From assembly GCA_020637985.1 (NCBI GenBank), contig JACKJK010000006.1, forward strand, positions 1 through 64,000: DNA of 64,000 nucleotides, read 5' to 3'. Positions 28,501-37,500 of this stretch are shown one piece after another. Each line of letters starts with the position of its first letter. Positions within the stretch are counted from its first letter, which is position 1. The notes beneath the pieces are model-generated. The model was not told the origin of the DNA and searched no databases. It was given only the letters and a program-made list of their open reading frames with translations. Source of the DNA: Rhodobiaceae bacterium (GTDB lineage Bacteria; Pseudomonadota; Alphaproteobacteria; Rhizobiales; Tepidamorphaceae). Both the position numbers and the translations under genes were made by a program.

Positions 28501-31500
28501 CGAGGTTCGTGCCGATTGCGTTCTCGATGCTGGAGTAGGTGTCGCCATCGGCGTCGCCGCCGGTGCCGGCGTTGAGCAGGAGGTCGACATCGACCCCGAC
28601 GGAAGATGCGGAGTAGTCCACCGTGTCGGTGCCGCCATTGCCGATCAGCACGTCGGCGCCGCCAAGGCCGATCAGGGTGTCGTCGCCCGCGCCGCCGTCG
28701 AGGACGTTGACACCGGCATCGCCGGTCAGCGTGTCGGCGTTGGCCGAGCCGGTGAGGTTCTCGATACCGGCCAGCGTGTCGCCCTGGGCATCGGAGCCCG
28801 TGCCCGTGCCGCTGGCAAGGCTGACCGATACCCCGCCCGCAGCGCCTGCGTAGCTTGCCGTATCGGTGCCGGCACCGCCGATCAGCGTGTCGGCGCCACC
28901 GCCGCCCTGGAGGGTATCGTTGCCGCCGCCGCCATCAAGCGTGTTGGCGTTGGCATCGCCGGTGAGGACGTCGCCGGAGGCACTACCGAGCAGGTTCTCG
29001 ATCTCGCTCAGCGTGTCGCCCTGGGCATCGCCGCCGGAACCGGTTCCGGCTGCGAGATCGACGGTGACGGCGGACAGCGAGGCCGAGTAGTCGGCGGTGT
29101 CGGTTCCCGCGCCGCCGGTGAGCACGTCGCCGCCGCCGAGGCCGGCGAGCGTGTCGTTGCCCGCGCCGCCGGTGAGCTGGTTGTCGAGGTTGTCGCCAAT
29201 GAGCGTGTCGTCATGGTCGGTGCCGATGACCCGCTCGATGGACGAGAAGGTGTCGCCCGTCGCGTCGCCGCCGGTCGCCACGCTGGTCAGAAGGTTGATC
29301 TGGACCGCCGTCAAGGAACCGGCATAGCTGACCGTATCGAGACCGGCTCCGCCCTGCAGCGAATCGCCGTCCGCACCGCCGATCAGGATGTCGTCGCCAT
29401 CGCCGCCCAGCAACGTGTCGGCGCCCGCCGCACCCGAAAGGGTGTCGGCACCCTGGCCGCCCTCGAGCGTGTTCGCCTGCGCGTCGCCGGTGATGGTGTC
29501 GTCGAAGTTGGTGCCGACGACGCGCTCGATGGCCGTCAGGGTGTCGCCCTGGGCATCGCCGCCGAGGCCGGTGCCGGCGGTCAGGTCGACGGTCACCGCC
29601 GTCGCGGACGCGGAATAGTCCGCCGTGTCGAAACCGGCGCCGCCGTCCAGCGCATCCGCGCCGCCACGCCCGACGAGCGTATCATCACCACCGCCGCCAC
29701 TGAGGGTGTTGGCCGCGGCATCGCCGCGCAAGGTATCTGCATTTGCCGAGCCGGTCACACCCTCGATGTCGGTCAGCGTGTCGCCCTGCGCATCGCCACC
29801 GGACCCGGTGCCGGCGGCGAGGTCGACGGTGACCGCCGAGGCGGAGAGTGAATAGTCGGCAATATCGGTGCCCGCACCGCCGATGAGCGCGTCGGCGCCG
29901 GCCCCGCCGGCCAGCGTGTCGTCGTCGGCGCCGCCGTCCAGCGTATCGGCGCCGCCACCGCCCGAAAGCACGTCGTTGCCGGCAGCGCCGGTAAGCGTGT
30001 TGGCGTTGCCATCGCCGGTCAGCGTGTCAGCGTTGGCAGAACCGGTGAGATGCTCGATTCCCGACAGCGTGTCGCCCTGGGCGTCGCCGCCGGTGCCGGT
30101 ACCCGTGGCAAGCGAAACGGTGACCCCGGCCGCGGATGCGGAATAGTCCGCCGTGTCGTTGCCCGAGCCGCCGATGATGGTGTCGGCACCCGCGCCGCCG
30201 ACAATGGTGTCGTCTCCGCCGGCACCATCGAGCCGATTGTCGGACGCGTCACCCACGATGGTGTCGCCCTGGTTGGAGCCGAGCACGTTCTCGATGTTGG
30301 CGAAGGTATCGCCCTGCGCATCGCCGCCAGTGCCGGTTCCGGCCGCAAGGTCGATGGAGACGGCGAGCGTCGAGGTGGAATAGTCGACGGTGTCGGTGTC
30401 GGCGCCGCCGTCGAGGGCATCCGCGCCAATGCCGCCGATCAGGGTGTCGTCGCCTGCGCCGCCGGTGAGCGTGTCGTCGCCTTCCTCGCCGCGCAGGATA
30501 TCTGCGCCGGCGCCGCCATCGAGCGTGTTGGCCTGCACGTTGCCGCGCAACGTGTCGTCATGGTCCGAGCCGATGACGCCGTCGATGTCGATGATGGTGT
30601 CGCCATCGGCATCGCCACCGGTCGCAGTGCCCAGCGCCAGGTCGACGTTCACCGCGAGCGCGGAGGTCGAATAGTCGACGATGTCGTTGGTGCCGCCGCC
30701 GCCGTCGATCGTGTCGGCGCCAGCGCCGCCGCGCAGGATGTCGTTGCCCAGCCCGCCGTCGAGGACGTTGTTGGAAGCGTCACCGATCAGGATGTCGTCG
30801 TGGGCCGAACCGATGAGCTCCTCGATACCGGCGAAGGTGTCGCCCTGGGCATCGCCGCCGCTGCCGGTGCCGGCCTGCAGATCGACCGTGACGCCGCTGG
30901 CGGAACTGGCATAGCTGGCGCTGTCGGTGCCGGCGCCGCCGTCGATCGTGTCGGCGCCCGCGCCGCCCTCGATGGTGTCGTTGCCGATACCGCCGGACAG
31001 GATGTTGTCGCCGGCGTCGCCCTTCAGCGTGTCGGCGAAATTCGAGCCGATGACACCCTCGACTTCGGCGATCGTGTCGCCCTGCGCATGGCCGCCGGAG
31101 GCCACGCCGAGCGACAGGTCGACGTTCACTGCGGCGTTGGACGCCGAGTAGTCGAGCGTGTCGACGCCAGCGCCGCCGATGATCGAATCGCCGCCCGCGC
31201 CACCTTCGAGGGTGTCGTCACCGGCGCCGCCGAGAAGGGTGTCTACGCCATCGCCGGCGGAAATGACGTCCGCGCCGTCGCCGCCTTCGAGGATGTTGGC
31301 CAGGGCATCGCCCGTCAGCGTGTCGTCGAAGGCGGACCCGATGACGCGCTCGATGCTGGTCAACGTGTCGCCGTCGGCGTCGCCGCCGGTGGCGCTGCTC
31401 GTCGCGAGGTTGACAGAGACGGCAAGGCCGGAGGTCGAGTAGTCGGCGGTGTCGTTGCCGCTGCCGCCGAGCAGGACGTCGCCGCCGGCGCCGCCGCGCA

Positions 31501-34500
31501 GGATATCGTCGCCCGAGCCGCCATCGAGCGTGTTGGCGCCGGCATCGCCGATCAGCGTGTCGCCGACCGTCGAACCGATGACGTTCTCGATGTTGGCGAA
31601 GGTGTCGCCCTGCGCATCGCCGCCGGTACCGGTCCCGGATTGCAGGTTGACGGTCACCGACAGGGTCGACGAGGAGTAGTCCACCGTATCGACGTCTGCG
31701 CCGCCGTCGAGGGCATCGGCGCCAAGGCCGCCGACCAGCGTGTCGTCGCCGGCGCCGCCCTGGAGCGTGTCGTTGCCGGCACCGCCGATGAGGATGTCGA
31801 TACCGGCGCCGCCCTGCAGGACGTTGTTGGCCGAATCGCCCGTCAGGCTGTCTGCGAAGTCGGATCCGATGACGCCCTCGATGCCGGAGAAGGTGTCTCC
31901 CGTCGCATCGCCGCCGGTCGCCGAGGACGTGGCCAGGTTGATCGTCACGGCTCCGGAAGAATTGGCGTAGCTGACGATGTCGGAACCGGCGCCGCCGATC
32001 AGCGTATCGGCACCGGCGCCGCCGTCGATGATGTCGTCGCCCGCGCCGCCGTCAATGACGTTGTCGCTGGCGTTGCCGGTGAGCACGTCGGCCTGCGCGG
32101 AGCCGGTCAGATCCTCGATGCCGGACAGGGTATCGCCCTCGGCGTCTCCACCCGAGGCGACGCCGGTTGCCAGGTTGACGTTCACGCCGAGCGCCGACGT
32201 CGAGTAATTGGTGGCGTCACGGCCGGTGCCGCCGATGATGGTGTCCGCGCCCGCGCCGCCGATCAGGATGTCGTCGCCGCCGCCGCCGTCGAGCGTGTTG
32301 GCTCCCGAATCGCCGATCAGCGTGTCGTTGAGGCCCGAGCCGATGACGCCCTCGATCTGCGACAGGGTGTCGCCCTGGGCATCACCGCCCGAGGCGATTC
32401 CAAGACCGAGGTCGACGGTGACCGCCGAGGCGGAGGCGGAATAGTCCGCGACGTCGGACCCGGCGCCGCCGATCAGCGTGTCGCCGCCGCCCAGGCCGGC
32501 AAGGGTATCATTGCCGGCGCCGCCGGAGAGCACGTTGACGCCGGCACCGCCGATCAGCGTGTCGTCGTTGTCGGAACCGATGGCACCTTCGATCGACGTC
32601 AGGGTGTCGCCATCGGCGTCACCGCCAGTCGCGGTGCCGGTGCCGATGTTGACGGTGACGGCAACCAAGGAACCGGTGTAGTCGACGACGTCGAGCCCCG
32701 TTCCGCCGTCGAGCACGTCGGCCCCGCCACCGCCGCGCAGGGTGTCGTTGCCTGCGCCGCCCGTCAGCGTGTTGACGCCCGCATCACCGATCAGGGTGTC
32801 GTCGAGCGTCGAGCCGGTCAGGTTCTCGATGCCCGTCAGCGTGTCGCCATCGGCATCGCCGCCGGTGCCGGTGCCCGTTGCAAGGCTGACCGTCACGGCG
32901 CTGGAGGACCCGGCGTAGGACGCGGTATCGGTGTCGGCCCCGCCATCGAGGGCGTCAGCGCCCGCGCCGCCGGTCAGGATGTCGTTGCCGGCACCGCCCA
33001 GGAGGGTGTCGTTGCCGGCAGCACCCAGCAGGATGTCGGCGCCGTCGGCGCCGTTGAGCACGTTGTCGGACGCATTGCCGGCGAGCGTGTCGGCCTGCGC
33101 CGAGCCGGTGACGTTCTCGATCGAGATGAGCGTATCGCCGTTGGCAGCGCCGCCGGTCGCCGTACCCAGCGCGAGGTCGACGTTCACGCCGGCGAGCGAC
33201 GAGGTGTAGTCAGCCGTGTCGGAGCCAGCGCCGCCGTCAAGGACGTCGGCGCCCAGGCCGCCGTCGAGGAAATCCGCACCGGCCTCGCCCTCGAGGATGT
33301 CGTCGCCGTCGTCGCCGCGCAGGATGTCGCCGCCGTCACCGCCATTCAGGCGGTTGTTGCCGGTGTCGCCTGCGAGCGTGTCCGCGAACGTCGAGCCCGT
33401 GACGCGCTCGATGGAGGAGAAGGTGTCCCCGGTGGCGTGGCCGCCGCTGGCGGAACTCGTCGCCAGGTTGATGTTCACGCCGGCATCGGAACCGGAATAG
33501 TCGACGGTGTCCTCGCCGGCGCCGCCGGTCAGCACGTCCGCTCCGGCGCCGCCTTCGAGAATGTCGTTGTCGTTGCCGCCGAGCAGGGTGTCGTCGCCTG
33601 CCCCGCCGCGAAGGGTATCGGCGCCCACGCCGCCCTCGAGCGTGTTGTTCGCACCATCGCCGGCCAGCGTGTCGTCGAGTGCCGAGCCGATGATGCGCTC
33701 CACGCCGGAGAAGGTGTCGCCCTGGGCATCGCCGCCGGAGCCGGTCCCCGCGGCGAGGTCGATGTTGACCGCGGCAGAGGACGCCGAATAGTCCGCGGTG
33801 TCGAAACCGATACCGCCGATGAGGGCATCGGCACCGCCGCCGCCGATGAGCAGGTCGTCGCCCTCGCGCCCGTCGAGGATGTTGTTCAGGCCGTCGCCGG
33901 TCAGCTGGTCCGCGGCTAGGCCGCCGATGACGCGCTCGATCTCGAAGAAGCTGTCGCCCTGGGCATCGCCACCCGACGCGCTGCGCGTCTCCAGGTTGAT
34001 GAAGACGCTCTGGGCGGAACCCGAGTAATCGACGGTGTCGAGGCCCGCGCCGCCGGTCAGGACGTCGGCGCCGGCGCCGCCGCGCAGGATATCGTCGCCC
34101 TCGCCGCCGTCGATCGTGTCGACGCCCGCCCCACCATCGATCGTGTCGTCGCCGGCATTGCCGAAGATCGTGTCGTCGGAGCCGCTGCCGGTCAGGGTGT
34201 CGGCGAAGTTGGAGCCGTCGAGGCGTTCGATGCCGCTCAGCGTATCGCCTTCGGCATGGCCTCCCGTACCGGTGCCGGCGGCGAGATCGACCGTGACGCC
34301 GACGTTGGAGGCGGAATAATCGGCGGTATCGAAGCCGGAGCCGCCGGCAAGGGTGTCGGCTCCCAGACCGCCGGCGAGGGTATCGTCGCCGGCACCGCCG
34401 GTGAGAACGTTGGCGCTGGTGTTGCCGGTCAGCGTGTCGGCGCCGGACGATCCGATGACATTCTCGATGCTGGTGAGCGTGTCGCCCTCGGCGTCACCGC

Positions 34501-37500
34501 CGGAGGCGGTTCCCGCCGCGAGGTCGACGGTCACGGGGGAGGCCGAGCCGGTGTAGTCGGCGGTATCGGAACCTACACCGCCGATCAGCACGTCGGCGCC
34601 GCCGTTGCCGACCAGGATATCGTCGCCGGCGCCGCCCGAAAGCGTGTTGACATCGTCGTCGCCGATCAGCGTGTCGGCAAACGCGGAACCCGTCACGGCC
34701 TCGATGTCGAAGAAGGTGTCGCCGTTGGCGTGGCCGCCGGTCGCGGTGTTGTTGTCGAGGTCGACGACAACGCCGGCGTCGGAGGTCGAATAGTCGATGG
34801 CGTCGTGGCCGCCACCGCCGTCCAGCGTGTCCGCGCCAGCGCCGCCAACGAGGTTGTCGTCGCCCAGGCCGCCGATCAGGCTGTCGTCGCCAGCGCCGCC
34901 GAACAGGTTGTCGTCTCCGCCGAGGCCGGAGAGGACGTTGGCGGAGGCATCGCCAGTCAACGTGTCGGCGAAGGCCGAGCCGGAAAGGTTCTCGATGCCG
35001 GTGAAGGTGTCGCCCTCGGCGTCGCCGCCCAGCGCGGTGTTGGTGGACAGGTCGACGTCGACGGCCTCGAATGAGTTGAGGTAGGCCGCGGTGTCCGAGC
35101 CCGAGCCACCAACCAGGACGTCGGCGCCAAGGCCGCCTTCCAGCGTGTCGTCGCCGGCGCCGCCATCGAGCCTGTTGATCCCCGCGTCGCCGGTCAGGCT
35201 GTCGGCCTGGGCAGAGCCGGTCACGTTCTCGACCGAGGTGAAACTGTCGCCCTGCGCGTCGCCGCCCGAGGCGGTGCCGGCGTCAAGGTTCACCGTCACG
35301 GCGCCGGCGGATGCTGCGTAGTCGGCGGTGTCGGTGCCGGTGCCGCCGATCAGGAAGTCCGCGCCCGCACCGCCGATCAGCGTGTCGTTGCCGCTGCCGC
35401 CGTCGAGCGTGTCGTCGCCGCCCTCGCCACGAAGGACGTCGGCGCCGCCGAACCCTTCGAGCACGTTGTCCTGGGCGTCACCCGTCAGGTCGTCGTTGAA
35501 GGCCGAGCCGCCGATGCGCTCGATGGAGGAGAAGGTGTCGCCGTCCGCGTCGCCGCCCGAGGCGGTAGACGTGGTCAGGTTGATGGTCACCGCCACGGAA
35601 GACAGCGTGTAGTCGACGCTGTCCTCGCCGCTGCCGCCGATGAGCTGGTCAGCGCCCGCGCCGCCTTCCAGCCGGTCGTTGCCCGCGCCACCCTCGAGAA
35701 TGTTGTCGGCACCATCGCCGATGAGGGTATCGCCCGCGCCGGAGCCGATGACGTGCTCGACATTGACGATGGTATCGCCCTCGGCATCGCCGCCGGAGCC
35801 CGCCGTGGTGCCGAGGTTCACGGTCACCGCCGCGCCCGAGGCGCTGTAGTCGGCGATGTCGAAGCCGGCGCCGCCGTCCAGTGTGTCGGCACCCAGCCCG
35901 CCGCTCAGGCGATCGTTGCCGCCGCCTCCGAAGAAGCTGTTGGCCGACCCGTCGCCGGTCAGCGTGTCGTCAAAGGCCGTGCCGATGATGTTCTCGACGC
36001 TGGCGAGGTTGTCGCCGGTCGCATCGCCGCCCGTTGCGACGCCGGTGTTGAGGTTGATGGTGATAGCGCTGGACGCGGAATAGTCGGCCGTGTCGCTGCC
36101 GGAACCGCCGGCTAGCACGTCCGCACCGCCACCGCCGATGAAGATGTCATCGCCGGCATTGCCGAGGAAGACGTCGTCACCGGAACTGCCGATGAACACG
36201 TCATCATGCGCTGAGCCGACGATGCGCTCGATTGTGTCGAGGGTATCGCCCTCGGCGTCGCCGCCGGTACCGGTGCCGGCGGCAAAGTCGATGGTGACGC
36301 CTGCCGACGAGTAGCTGTAGTCGGCGGTATCGACACCGGCGCCGCCGATGAGGGTATCGGCGCCACCGCGGCCGTCGAGCGTGTCGTCGCCGGCGCCGCC
36401 TTCCAGGACGTTGTTGGCCGATGTGCCGATCAGGACGTCGCCATCGGAAGAGCCGACGACGCGTTCGATGCCGGAGAAAAGGTCACCCTGCGCATCGCCG
36501 CCGACGCCGAGCCCGGTCGACATGTCGATGATGACGCTGGTGGAGGAACTCGAATAGTCGATGGTGTCGAAACCCGCGCCGCCGTCAAGAACGTCCGCGC
36601 CGCCGCCACCGGAGAGAACGTCGTTGCCAAGCCCGCCGAGCAGGGTGTCACGCGCAGAACCGCCAACGAGCGTATCCCCGCCGTCGCCGCCGTCCAGGGT
36701 GGTTTCGGTATTGCCCGCGACGAGCTGGTCGTCGAAGGCGGAGCCAATCACCTGCTCGATCGAATCGAAGGTGTCGCCATCCGCATCGCCACCGGAGGCG
36801 ATGTTGGAGAGAAGGTTGACGTTCACCGCCTGGGCGGCCGCGGAATAGTCGGCCGTATCGAAACCGGCCCCGCCGGCGTGGAGGTCGGCACCGGCGCCGC
36901 CGATCAGCGTATCGTCATCGTCGCCGCCCTGCAGGGTGTCGTTGCCCGCACCGCCGCTCAGCAGATCCGCGCCGCCGGACCCTTCCAGCGTATTGTCGTT
37001 GCCATCGCCGGTCAGCGTGTCGTCATGCGCGGAGCCGATGACGCGTTCGATGTTGGCGAAGGTGTCGCCCTCCGCATCGCCGCCGGTTCCGGTACCCGCC
37101 AGAAGGTCGACGGTGACGGCCTCGGCCGAGGACTGGAAGCTTGCCGTGTCGAAACCCGCGCCGCCGTCGAGGGCATCGGCGCCCAGCCAGCCGATCAGCG
37201 TGTTGTCGCCGGCATCGCCGGTGAGCGTATCGTCGTGGCGCGAACCGGAAACGGCCTCGATGTTCGTCAGGACATCTTGTGCCGCATAGCCGCCATCGAA
37301 GGTCGCAGCGCCCAGATCGACGCTGACCGCGCTCTGCGAATAGCGGTAGTCGACCAGGTCGAAGCCGGTGCCACCGTCGATGGTGTCCGCGCCGGCGCCG
37401 GCGTAGATGACATCATCGCCGTCGCCGGCGGAGATGACGTTACCTGCCGGGAGGGAGGGAAGGATGTAGGTGATGTCGCCGGTATCGGGATCCTCGTAGG

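Noticed and set aside
23846..29851. Plus-strand open frame of 2,001 codons inside the adhesin gene
   Set aside because: Antisense shadow of the RTX repeats; codons mirror the repeat, composition is Ala/Arg/Val-rich without recognisable domains, and no ribosome-binding site or promoter is evident.
30050..33919. Plus-strand open frame of 1,289 codons
   Set aside because: Same antisense effect of the high-GC repeat array; periodicity identical to the adhesin units.
22000..36000. Periodic repeats resembling a CRISPR array
   Set aside because: The repeats are coding RTX units of 237-291 bp without short constant repeats and unique spacers; no cas genes are present.
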